Position numbers and translations under genes: made by a program. From Niastella sp. (GTDB lineage: Bacteria; Bacteroidota; Bacteroidia; Chitinophagales; Chitinophagaceae), in assembly GCA_021154515.1 (NCBI GenBank), contig JAJKIL010000217.1, positions 1-10,505 of the forward strand: a stretch of 10,505 nt of DNA, written 5' to 3'. The notes beneath the pieces are model-generated. The model did not search any database. It was not told where the DNA came from and saw nothing but the letters and a program-made list of their open reading frames with translations. This document shows, one piece after another, positions 1 through 5,894 of the stretch. Each line of letters starts with the position of its first letter. Position 1 is the first letter of the stretch.

Positions 1-744
1 AAAACAAAAGTGTATCAGGCTTCTACTTCTGAGTTGTATGGCCTGGTGCAGGAAGTGCCCCAGTCGGAAAGAACGCCATTCTATCCCCGCTCACCATATG
101 CAGTTGCAAAAATGTATGCTTACTGGATCACGGTAAACTACCGCGAGGCATATAATATGTATGCAGTGAACGGTATTTTGTTCAACCACGAATCACCATT
201 ACGCGGTGAAACTTTTGTAACCAGAAAGATTACGCGTGGTGTGGCAAAAATTGCCCTTGGATTACAGGACAAAATTTATCTCGGCAACCTGAACGCACAA
301 CGCGACTGGGGTCATGCCAAGGATTATGTGGAAGCTATGTGGTTGATCTTACAACAGGAAAAACCTGAGGATTATGTAATTGCCACTGGTGTAACTACCC
401 CGGTACGGGATTTTGTACGGATGGCCTTTAAAGAGGTTGGCATTGAATTGGAATTCAAAGGCAAGGACGAAAATGAAGTGGGTATTGTGAAAGCCTGCAA
501 TAACCCCGAATTCAAGCTGGAGATCGGCAAAGAAGTGATAGCTGTAGATAAAAGATATTATCGTCCTACTGAGGTTGACCTGTTGATCGGCGACCCCACC
601 AAGGCGCAAACTCAATTGGGCTGGAAACCTAAATATGATTTGCCTGCATTGGTGAAGGAAATGGTGGCTAATGATGTGGACTTGTTCAAAAAAGAGAAAT
701 TATTGCAACAATCTGGTTATTACGTACGTAATCAGTTTGAATAG
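1..744 (+). CDS. gmd: GDP-mannose 4,6-dehydratase, 3' part
   Basis: This enzyme converts GDP-D-mannose to GDP-4-keto-6-deoxy-D-mannose in the cytoplasm, the first step towards GDP-L-fucose and related sugars. The gene is open at the left window edge and 247 residues are visible. Compared with E. coli Gmd (about 373 residues), the first visible residue falls near position 124, so the NAD(P)-binding N-terminus lies outside. Catalytic elements are present: the Thr-Ser-Glu triad in ASTSELYG (visible residues 7-14) and the Tyr-Lys pair of SPYAVAK (Y33, K37), with the same 22-residue Glu-to-Tyr spacing as in E. coli. NHESPLRGETFVTRKI and RDWGHAKDYVEAMW are family signatures, and the C-terminal GDPTKAQTQLGWKPK is typical. 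The end is complete (TAG at 742-744). The next gene, fcl, takes its product, and only 45 nt separate them, so an operon is likely. Confidence 0.97.
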   Translation, partial: KTKVYQASTSELYGLVQEVPQSERTPFYPRSPYAVAKMYAYWITVNYREAYNMYAVNGILFNHESPLRGETFVTRKITRGVAKIALGLQDKIYLGNLNAQRDWGHAKDYVEAMWLILQQEKPEDYVIATGVTTPVRDFVRMAFKEVGIELEFKGKDENEVGIVKACNNPEFKLEIGKEVIAVDKRYYRPTEVDLLIGDPTKAQTQLGWKPKYDLPALVKEMVANDVDLFKKEKLLQQSGYYVRNQFE

Positions 745-789
745 GATTTATTATAAGATTTAATTTTAACATTCATCATAGATATTACC

Positions 790-1728
790 GTGAATAAAAC
801 AGACAAAATTTACGTAGCCGGTCATCGGGGTATGGTAGGCTCTGCGCTTGTTCGGAAGTTGAAAAAGGAAGGATTTGAAAATTTAGTACTGCGTACATCG
901 GCTGAGCTCGACCTGCGTAACCAGCAGGCCGTGCAGGAGTTTATGGACCAGGAGAAGCCGGATTACGTTTTTGTCGCCGCTGCCAAAGTGGGTGGCATTC
1001 TGGCCAATAATACCTATCGCGCCGATTTTATTTACGATAATATTATGATGCAATCGAACATCATTCACGAATCCTGGGTGAATGGTGTTAAAAAGCTCAT
1101 GTTCCTGGGGTCATCCTGTATTTATCCCAAACTGGCGCCGCAACCCCTGAAAGAAGATTACCTGTTAACAGGGTTGCTGGAGGAAACAAATGAGCCTTAT
1201 GCCATTGCTAAAATTGCAGGTATAAAAATGTGCGATGCCTATCGCGCTCAATATGGTTGTAATTTCATTTCGGTAATGCCTACCAATTTGTACGGCCCCA
1301 ACGATAATTACAGCCTCGAAACTTCGCATGTATTGCCAGCATTAATAAGAAAGATCCACGAGGCAAAAATGAATAATGCGCCATCTGTGGTAATGTGGGG
1401 AACCGGTACGCCTAAACGCGAGTTTCTGCATGCCGACGACCTGGCCGATGCCTGTTTCTTTCTGATGCAAACATACAATGAGCCAGGCCTGGTAAATGTT
1501 GGGGTTGGCGATGATATTGCTATAAAAGACCTTGCGTTACTGATTAAGAATGTGATAGGTTACAACGGTGATATTGAACATGACCTGAGCAAACCAGATG
1601 GCACGCCACGCAAACTGATGGATGTTCAAAAATTGAACGGCCTGGGCTGGAAAGCAAAAATTGGTTTACAGGAAGGACTTGAACGCGTGTACAAAGAATT
1701 TTCGCAACTATACGCTGCCGGAGTGTAG
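790..1728 (+). CDS. fcl: GDP-L-fucose synthase (GDP-4-keto-6-deoxymannose epimerase/reductase)
   Basis: A cytoplasmic, NADPH-dependent SDR-family enzyme that epimerises and reduces GDP-4-keto-6-deoxymannose to GDP-L-fucose. At 312 residues it is close to the usual length (E. coli 321). The Rossmann loop GHRGMVG is at residues 11-17 and the AAAKVGGI segment at 63-70. Catalytic residues known from E. coli are present: the SSC segment at 108-110 (Ser, with Cys110), Tyr137 and Lys141 of YAIAK, and His180. NLYGPNDNY (166-174) is also diagnostic. The start is GTG at 790: an in-frame TAA lies at 754-756 and no ATG precedes the nucleotide-binding loop. No clear ribosome binding site is visible, as is common in Bacteroidota. 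It follows gmd and precedes the capsule-type phosphatase by 37 nt, so these are probably co-transcribed for fucose-containing polysaccharide synthesis. Confidence 0.96.
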   Translation: MNKTDKIYVAGHRGMVGSALVRKLKKEGFENLVLRTSAELDLRNQQAVQEFMDQEKPDYVFVAAAKVGGILANNTYRADFIYDNIMMQSNIIHESWVNGVKKLMFLGSSCIYPKLAPQPLKEDYLLTGLLEETNEPYAIAKIAGIKMCDAYRAQYGCNFISVMPTNLYGPNDNYSLETSHVLPALIRKIHEAKMNNAPSVVMWGTGTPKREFLHADDLADACFFLMQTYNEPGLVNVGVGDDIAIKDLALLIKNVIGYNGDIEHDLSKPDGTPRKLMDVQKLNGLGWKAKIGLQEGLERVYKEFSQLYAAGV

Positions 1729-1765
1729 ATTTGTTGCTGTATCAATATAATAAGGGGAGTCTTGC

Positions 1766-2506
1766 ATGTTTTCTATTTTTAATAAGAAGCCAAAGATCCG
1801 GCTTGATCTGAGCGGAGTGGGTACTGATATGCATTCGCATTTATTACCCGGTATCGACGATGGATCGCCTGATGCAGAAACCTCTCTGCAGCTGATTGCC
1901 GGTTTGCAAGACCTGGGCTACCGGAAATTTATTACCACTCCACATATTTTGTGGGATATGTATAAAAATGATGCAGTGTCTATTGGCGCCGCGCACCGCG
2001 AGCTACAACAGGCACTGCAACAGAATAATTCGAGTGTTCCAATAAAAGCGGCTGCAGAATACTTTCTCGATGAACATTTTGATGAATTACTGGAAACCAA
2101 TACACCCTTATTGACCATCCACGAAAACTGGGTGTTGGTTGAATTCTCTTTTGTTACCACTCCTCTGAATTTTAAAGACAAGCTGTTCAACATGCAAATG
2201 AAAGGATACCAACCGATCCTTGCGCATCCTGAACGGTATTTGTATTTTATGAGTGACAAAAAATGGTACGATGAACTGAAAGACGCAGGGTGTTACTTTC
2301 AGTTGAATATTTTGTCGCTCGCCGGGTATTATGGCAAAGCTTCGCTTCAGCTGGCCCAATACCTGTTGAATAAACGATATATAAACCTGCTGGGCACCGA
2401 CTGTCATCACTTCCGGCACCTCGATACGCTACGGTCTGCCAATAACATTATGGAGCCGGTTCTATCCCTCCTCGATAGCGGCCAGTTGTTAAATCCCACC
2501 TTGTAA
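1766..2506 (+). CDS. PHP-type tyrosine-protein phosphatase, CpsB/YwqE (CapC) family
   Basis: A metal-dependent phosphatase of the polymerase-and-histidinol-phosphatase (PHP) fold. Known relatives (Streptococcus CpsB, Bacillus YwqE) dephosphorylate the BY-kinase that controls capsule or exopolysaccharide chain export. It has 246 residues, usual for the family. Metal-site motifs are visible: DMHSHLLPGIDDG (21-33; H23, H25), TTPH (57-60), AAEYF (96-100; E98), LAHPERY (152-158; H154) and GTDCHH (210-215; D212, H214). There is no signal peptide or membrane segment. The start at 1766 is supported by a GGGGAG site at 1754-1759, six nt upstream, one of the few good Shine-Dalgarno sites in this window. 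Its place after gmd and fcl supports a role in surface polysaccharide regulation. The matching kinase is not in the window, so its actual substrate is inferred. Confidence 0.87.
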   Translation: MFSIFNKKPKIRLDLSGVGTDMHSHLLPGIDDGSPDAETSLQLIAGLQDLGYRKFITTPHILWDMYKNDAVSIGAAHRELQQALQQNNSSVPIKAAAEYFLDEHFDELLETNTPLLTIHENWVLVEFSFVTTPLNFKDKLFNMQMKGYQPILAHPERYLYFMSDKKWYDELKDAGCYFQLNILSLAGYYGKASLQLAQYLLNKRYINLLGTDCHHFRHLDTLRSANNIMEPVLSLLDSGQLLNPTL

Positions 2507-2519
2507 GTATTTTCTTCCC

Positions 2520-2535
2520 AATTGTTTAAACAATT
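2520..2535. promoter_or_regulatory. perfect 16-bp palindrome, candidate operator of the MerR/B12 regulator
   Basis: AATTGTTTAAACAATT is a perfect palindrome 28 nt before the start codon of the MerR-type gene and directly followed by TTTG (2534-2537 counting the overlap). The core GTTTAAAC contains the half-site that reappears as the two arms of the dyad over the sigma-factor promoter (3614-3642). No T-run follows it, so it is not a terminator. Autoregulation by the adjacent MerR protein is an inference. Confidence 0.5.
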
Positions 2536-2563
2536 TGTCAATGCCCTTTGTAGTTAACTGTAT

Positions 2564-3442
2564 ATGAACGCGTTTACCATAAAGGACCTGGAAAATCTTT
2601 CTGGTATTAAAGCCCATACAATTCGAATATGGGAACAGCGCTATTCCTTTTTACGCCCGCAACGTACTACTACCAACATTCGCTATTACACCAATGAAGA
2701 ATTAAAAATTGTTCTGAACATCGCCCTGCTGAATAAATATGGGTATAAAATTTCCCATATAGACAAAATGAGTGCAGAAGAGGTACGGGAGAAAATTGTA
2801 TCACTTTCGCATGCGGAAGCGCTGCAGGAACGGCTGGTGAATGACCTGCTGCAATATATGATCGATCTTGACCTGGAAAAATTCGAAGACCTGCTGGATA
2901 ACTACATTCAGGCCAAGGGGATCGACAAGGTCATTAGTTTCCTTATTTTTCCGTTTCTTGACAAAATAGGCATTTTGTGGCAGGCCAGCCAATTACATCC
3001 AGCTCAGGAACATATAGTTACCAATATCATTCGCCAAAAGCTGATCGTTGGTATTGAATGCGTGGTGTCGCATATAGCGGTTAATAAAAAAGTGATCCTT
3101 TTTTTACCTGAAGGCGAGTACCACGAGCTGGGTTTGTTGTACACCTACTACCTGCTTAAAAGCCGGGGTGTGCAGGTAATATACCTCGGCGCTAATGTGC
3201 CTTTTCATGATCTGGAATTCATAACCTCCTATAAACAACCCGATTACCTGTATACTCACCTCACCTGTATTGCCGGCAATTTTAATTTTGAGAAGTTCCT
3301 CAGCAAGATCCATCAACACGCTCCACAGGTTCAGATAATTGTTTCTGGTCAGCTTACCAATTGCAATATGAAAAAATTACCCGCCGGTGTTCTCCTAAAA
3401 CGTTCATTATCAGAAGTTCTTGAGTTTATTGCGGCACTTTAA
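2564..3442 (+). CDS. MerR-family regulator with cobalamin-binding domain (CarH/LitR-like, probable B12 photoreceptor)
   Basis: A DNA-binding regulator of 292 residues. The N-terminal winged helix (about residues 3-70) has the MerR signature TIKDLENLSGIKAHTIRIWEQRY. A helical bundle (about 85-170) carries W139-x9-E149-H150, the Wx9EH motif that in CarH covers the upper face of adenosylcobalamin. The C-terminal Rossmann-like B12 domain (about 175-290) has E185-x-H187-x-x-G190, the CarH version of the cobalamin motif, with His187 as the expected lower cobalt ligand; THL (231-233) and SG (261-262) match the later loop positions. In known CarH proteins, B12-bound tetramers repress carotenoid genes in the dark and light breaks them apart. 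The residue after the Trp is Gln140, not the His that Thermus CarH uses in its light state, so photochemistry may differ. The downstream neighbour is an ECF sigma factor. Function is inferred from motifs and context. Confidence 0.85.
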   Translation: MNAFTIKDLENLSGIKAHTIRIWEQRYSFLRPQRTTTNIRYYTNEELKIVLNIALLNKYGYKISHIDKMSAEEVREKIVSLSHAEALQERLVNDLLQYMIDLDLEKFEDLLDNYIQAKGIDKVISFLIFPFLDKIGILWQASQLHPAQEHIVTNIIRQKLIVGIECVVSHIAVNKKVILFLPEGEYHELGLLYTYYLLKSRGVQVIYLGANVPFHDLEFITSYKQPDYLYTHLTCIAGNFNFEKFLSKIHQHAPQVQIIVSGQLTNCNMKKLPAGVLLKRSLSEVLEFIAAL

Positions 3443-3526
3443 GCAGCTTTTAATCATCCCTTTTTCATTTTCTTAACAAATATTTTAGCCTATTAACCGT
3501 CAATCTATATAGGGGTAGGATTTTTC

Positions 3527-3551
3527 TGTATTGTCATATTTCTGCAATACA
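3527..3551. repeat. inverted repeat between the MerR/B12 gene and the sigma-factor gene
   Basis: Arms TGTATTG (3527-3533) and CAATACA (3545-3551) are perfectly complementary with an 11-nt loop. No T-run follows the second arm, so it is not an obvious terminator. It lies about 65 nt upstream of the -7 element of the sigma gene. It could be an operator or a chance dyad in AT-rich DNA. Confidence 0.3.
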
Positions 3552-3613
3552 TGGCTGGTTTGATTATTTATAGAATTATTAAGCACCCTGGATTTTTTCA
3601 GTAAGCGAATTCT

Positions 3614-3642
3614 GTTTAAATTTGTGATGTAATTATTTAAAC
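3614..3642 (+). promoter_or_regulatory. sigma-factor gene promoter overlapped by an 8-bp dyad
   Basis: TAAATTTG at 3617-3624 matches the Bacteroidota -7 consensus TAnnTTTG, 28 nt before the ATG at 3652; the expected -33 TTTG is not clear, with only a T-run near 3593-3598. A perfect inverted repeat, GTTTAAAT (3614-3621) and ATTTAAAC (3635-3642) with 13 nt between, covers the -7 box and the likely start site. A protein bound here should block transcription. The arms match the palindrome core before the MerR/B12 gene, so that protein is the natural candidate repressor. Confidence 0.55.
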
Positions 3643-3651
3643 ACTTTTTTT

Positions 3652-4152
3652 ATGTCGACGGTTGAATTTAATCAAATGCTGGTGAACAATGCAGAGTTTT
3701 TGAAGCCGTTTGCAATAACGTTAACGAGAGACTCTGAGGCTGCGAAAGACCTGTTTCAGGAAACGCTGTTTCGTGCATTGTCCAACAAGGATAAGTATAG
3801 TGTAGGCACAAATATCAAGGCGTGGCTGTATACTATCATGCGCAATATCTTTATTAACAATTACCGGAGAAAAGTTAAACAGAATACTATTTTTGATAGT
3901 ACTCCTAATGATTTTCTGATTAACCAGACTCAAAGCGTTGTTGCTAATAATGCTGAATCAAATTTGCGGTTAAAGGATATTCAGGAAGCTATCCATAACC
4001 TGCCACAGATATTCAGAAACCCATTTCTGTTGTATTTCGATGGTTTTAAATACCATGAAATTGCAGATATGCTGAGCGAACCACTGGGTACCATTAAAAG
4101 CCGGATTCACTTTGCCCGTAAACTGTTGAAAACGCAGATAGAACGGCATTAA
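3652..4152 (+). CDS. ECF-type RNA polymerase sigma-70 factor
   Basis: An extracytoplasmic-function sigma factor of 166 residues, the usual size for the class. Region 2 spans roughly residues 10-75: DLFQETLFRA (33-42) is the core-binding part and IKAWLYTIMRNIFINNYRR (55-73) the -10-reading helix. Region 4 spans about 108-162: LPQIFRNPFLLYFDGFKYHEIADML followed by the helix-turn-helix GTIKSRIHFARKLL (146-159). A poorly conserved linker (76-105) joins them. No anti-sigma gene lies beside it, so control may be transcriptional, through the dyad over its promoter. In other Bacteroidota a MerR/B12 regulator plus this kind of sigma factor often precedes carotenoid genes; here idi comes next, 182 nt downstream. 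The target promoters are unknown. Confidence 0.88.
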   Translation: MSTVEFNQMLVNNAEFLKPFAITLTRDSEAAKDLFQETLFRALSNKDKYSVGTNIKAWLYTIMRNIFINNYRRKVKQNTIFDSTPNDFLINQTQSVVANNAESNLRLKDIQEAIHNLPQIFRNPFLLYFDGFKYHEIADMLSEPLGTIKSRIHFARKLLKTQIERH

Positions 4153-4250
4153 GTGAACTGCTTTTAGAGTAACCAGGGTAGTAGGGGTTATCCTGTATCT
4201 ATCGAATATCCGGTGCCTTAAGTTGTGTGTCATTTACCTTCCTTATTTAG

Positions 4251-4273
4251 TATTGAATTTCTTTTATTCAATA
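4251..4273. repeat. 8-bp inverted repeat upstream of idi
   Basis: Arms TATTGAAT (4251-4258) and ATTCAATA (4266-4273) are perfectly complementary with a 7-nt loop. The stem is entirely A/T except one pair and is followed by AGCAGGCTTTTTC, so it could be a weak terminator for the sigma-factor transcript or an operator for idi. Neither role can be decided from sequence alone. Confidence 0.35.
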
Positions 4274-4288
4274 AGCAGGCTTTTTCTG

Positions 4289-4330
4289 TGCCTTCGGGCA
4301 TGGTAACACCATGATTATTTAGCAACTTTG
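4289..4330 (+). promoter_or_regulatory. probable idi promoter region with hairpin/dyad elements
   Basis: CAACTTTG at 4323-4330 resembles the -7 box TAnnTTTG with one mismatch and lies only four nt before the idi ATG, which would give a leaderless or nearly leaderless mRNA. Upstream are a small stem TGCC-TTCG-GGCA (4289-4300) and a perfect dyad CATGGT/ACCATG (4299-4304 and 4308-4313, 3-nt spacer), which fall where the -33 box would be. A regulator bound here would control idi directly. The promoter call is moderate. Confidence 0.4.
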
Positions 4331-4334
4331 TGGA

Positions 4335-4877
4335 ATGAGTAAAGTAACTGACGTAATATTGGTAAATGAACAGGATGAGCCCATTGGTGTAATGGAAAAA
4401 ATGGAGGCTCATCGCAAAGCCGTATTACATCGGGCTTTTAGCGTTTTTATTTTCAATAGTAAAGGCGAAATGTTATTACAGCAGCGCGCCATAAGTAAGT
4501 ACCACAGCGGTGGTTTATGGACGAATACCTGCTGCAGTCACCCGACCCCTGGGGAAGATACTTTACAGGCAGCCACCCGCCGGTTAAATGAAGAAATGGG
4601 TTTCACCACCTTACTTGAAAAGGTTTTCGATTTTGTATACCTGGCCGAATTTGAACATGGGTTAACAGAACACGAGTTCGACCATGCTTTTGTTGGCATG
4701 TACGAAGGCAGGATAGCGCCCGACCCAATGGAAGTAAAGGACTATTGTTTTAAAAGCCTTGAAGAGATAGCAGCTACCTTACAATCGCACCCGCAGAAAT
4801 ACACGGCCTGGTTCAATATTGCATTTCCTAAGGTTCAGGAGTGGGCGGCAGAAAACCTGTTGAAGAAGGTAGTGTAA
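4335..4877 (+). CDS. idi: isopentenyl-diphosphate delta-isomerase, type 1
   Basis: Interconverts isopentenyl and dimethylallyl diphosphate in the cytoplasm, balancing the C5 units for quinones, carotenoids and other isoprenoids. It has 180 residues (E. coli 182) with a Nudix fold. Catalytic Cys67 sits in LWTNTCCSHP (61-70) at the same position as in E. coli, although here two cysteines are adjacent (66-67). Metal ligands are seen as His26 and His32 (AHRKAVLHRAFS), His69, and E112/E114 in LTEHEFDHAF. The Nudix-like segment GEDTLQAATRRLNEEMGF is at 73-90. Type 1 Idi is non-essential in organisms using the MEP route and is often linked to carotenoid clusters. Its place behind the B12/MerR regulator and sigma factor fits that role, but no phytoene synthase or desaturase is in the window. 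A terminator follows at 4970-4999. Confidence 0.96.
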   Translation: MSKVTDVILVNEQDEPIGVMEKMEAHRKAVLHRAFSVFIFNSKGEMLLQQRAISKYHSGGLWTNTCCSHPTPGEDTLQAATRRLNEEMGFTTLLEKVFDFVYLAEFEHGLTEHEFDHAFVGMYEGRIAPDPMEVKDYCFKSLEEIAATLQSHPQKYTAWFNIAFPKVQEWAAENLLKKVV

Positions 4878-4969
4878 ATATCACCCTTTCGCATCAACGT
4901 TACAACAACTTACATAGTAAAGGAACACCCTTATTGGGTTGTAAACATATTGAGGATTTTAACGAATTG

Positions 4970-4999
4970 AAGCAGGACATACTATGATCCTGCTTTTTT
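4970..4999 (+). terminator. Rho-independent terminator after idi
   Basis: Arms AAGCAGGA (4970-4977) and TCCTGCTT (4988-4995) form the outer stem, and CAT/ATG inside extends it with one bulged A. A T-run to 4999 follows. It lies 93 nt after the idi stop codon and has the + strand polarity. Confidence 0.85.
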
Positions 5000-5004
5000 G
5001 TTGG

Positions 5005-5194
5005 GTATTTTCGATTTGTAAAAGATCCAATAACTATCGAAGCAGGCCCCGTTTTTAAAACGGTATCTTATGAACAAAAGTTTACCCAGGACCTGTAAGA
5101 GGTTATACGTCAATATCTATGAAGAACCAATAAGAACAGCCTTACAGGTGAGCAAAATTACCTGGATCCCTCGTTTACCGGGGGATTTTTTTTT
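5005..5194 (+). ncRNA. candidate structured small RNA ending in its own terminator
   Basis: Between the idi terminator and the convergent XRE gene lies a gene-free stretch that ends in a second, strong + strand terminator. It contains several inverted repeats: TTCGAT/ATCGAA (5010-5015, 5036-5041), a CCGTTTT/AAAACGG hairpin (5049-5063), and a nested helix CCAGG + ACCTGTAAG (5086-5099) pairing with CTTACAGGT (5141-5149) + CCTGG (5161-5165). The last arm abuts the terminator stem. TATTTTCG at 5006-5013 resembles a -7 box (one mismatch from TAnnTTTG), but it overlaps the first repeat, so the 5' end is uncertain. Alternatives are a remnant 3' UTR of a lost gene or a back-up terminator for idi. No known RNA family is recognised. 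Confidence 0.4.
5166..5194 (+). terminator. Rho-independent terminator without an associated protein gene
   Basis: Stem ATCCCTCG (5166-5173) pairs with CGGGGGAT (5179-5186) using one G-U pair, with a 5-nt loop, and the last stem base begins a run of nine T (5186-5194). The T-tail follows the hairpin only on the + strand, so it is not the terminator of the - strand XRE gene. The nearest upstream protein gene, idi, already has its own terminator. Confidence 0.8.
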
Positions 5195-5215
5195 CACCAT
5201 ATGTTCCTTCGGCTA

Positions 5216-5434
5216 TTACTGCTTTAAAAGCATATAAGCAGGAATATCCAATGCTTCGGCTAATTGAGCCAGTGTATTAAGTGTAACATTCACCTCGCCA
5301 TTCTCCATTCTGCTTATTTCGGCATTGTCAATATTACAAAGCGCGTATAAATCGCGCTGGCTCAAGCCCTTTTCATTTCTGAAGTGGCGCAGATTTGCGC
5401 CGAATGCTTTCAATATCTGGTGGTTAGCAGCCAA
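5216..5434 (-). CDS. small XRE-family helix-turn-helix transcriptional regulator
   Basis: A 72-residue single-domain DNA-binding protein of the Cro/C1 type. The five-helix HTH core occupies nearly the whole protein: FGANLRHFRNEKGLSQRDLYALC, then the recognition region NIDNAEISRMENGEVNVTLNTLAQLAEALDI, ending in a short tail. It has no second effector domain, so it probably acts as a small autonomous repressor. Similar 70-residue regulators are common in Bacteroidota genomes, mostly uncharacterised. The start is TTG (5434-5432): an in-frame TAA lies two codons upstream, and no ATG occurs before the recognition helix. No Shine-Dalgarno site is visible. It is transcribed away from the 102-residue gene at 5586, with a 151-bp AT-rich region between. 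Its 3' end converges on the orphan terminator. Confidence 0.78.
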   Translation of the reverse strand: MAANHQILKAFGANLRHFRNEKGLSQRDLYALCNIDNAEISRMENGEVNVTLNTLAQLAEALDIPAYMLLKQ

Positions 5435-5516
5435 TGGTTATAGTATTAAGGGGTTAAGATGATAAATATTTTTAATTTTTCGGCTGGGGTATAGTACATC
5501 ATATTAAAATAATTAT

Positions 5517-5524
5517 TATCTTCG
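5517..5524 (+). promoter_or_regulatory. possible -7 box for the small gene at 5586
   Basis: TATCTTCG differs by one base from TAnnTTTG and lies about 60 nt before the gene at 5586, inside the region between two divergent genes. No convincing -33 TTTG is found at the right distance, so support is weak. Confidence 0.25.
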
Positions 5525-5585
5525 TTTAAGCATTATCAGGGGATTGCACGGTATGCCAGCCGGTTAGGGCTGTTTACCAATTTCA

Positions 5586-5894
5586 ATGATATTCTTCACC
5601 ATCAACCATTTTGTTATGCGGTCCCTGAATAAAAATCCTGATTGGCATAATCAACCACTCCGGCTAAATGAAGAAGAGTTAAAGAATCCCCGCTTAATTA
5701 TCGATAATTTTTTTGAGTGTTATCATTTGCAGGAAGTCCGGCACACGTTGTGGAACTGGCTGGTAGAAATTGTAAGCAGTAGCCGCAGCATTTCCCAGGA
5801 AGGGCAACAACGAAACAATCATATTTACTTCTATGAAAAACTGGAAGCACTCGTAGAAGCTGCTTATTTAATTAATCAACGAACAGATTTATAA
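5586..5894 (+). CDS. small hypothetical protein, Chitinophagaceae type
   Basis: A 102-residue protein with no catalytic motif, signal peptide or convincing membrane segment. The middle and end (about residues 25-98) are rich in acidic and aromatic residues: LNEEELKNPRLIIDNFFECYHLQEVRHTLWNWLVEIV, then FYEKLEALVEAAYLINQ. It is predicted largely helical and soluble. I recall similar short proteins, with an 'NPxxxIxxFFxxxxLxEVRxxLWxWL' pattern and a final 'YEKLExLxEAAxLI', in Chitinophagaceae, but know no function. Two starts are possible: ATG at 5586, or ATG at 5616, which would drop the hydrophobic first ten residues (MIFFTINHFV) and begin MRSLNKNPDW; the second may be the true one because the conserved part begins later. 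It is divergent from the XRE gene, which may regulate it. Confidence 0.65.
   Translation: MIFFTINHFVMRSLNKNPDWHNQPLRLNEEELKNPRLIIDNFFECYHLQEVRHTLWNWLVEIVSSSRSISQEGQQRNNHIYFYEKLEALVEAAYLINQRTDL

Noticed and set aside
349..615. - strand open frame inside gmd, and similar antisense frames in fcl, the phosphatase, idi and the oxidoreductase
   Set aside because: They lie opposite strongly recognised genes, have no family features, and mirror the coding constraints of the sense strand.
2507..2563. Cobalamin riboswitch before the B12-binding regulator
   Set aside because: The 57-bp gap is far too short for a cobalamin riboswitch and shows no B12-box-like sequence; the palindrome is a better explanation.
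5070..5237. 55-codon + strand frame beginning MNKSLPRTCKRLYVN
   Set aside because: It reads straight through the orphan terminator, with the T-run coding for Phe-Phe-Phe, and overlaps the 3' end of the XRE gene. The structured RNA reading explains the region better.
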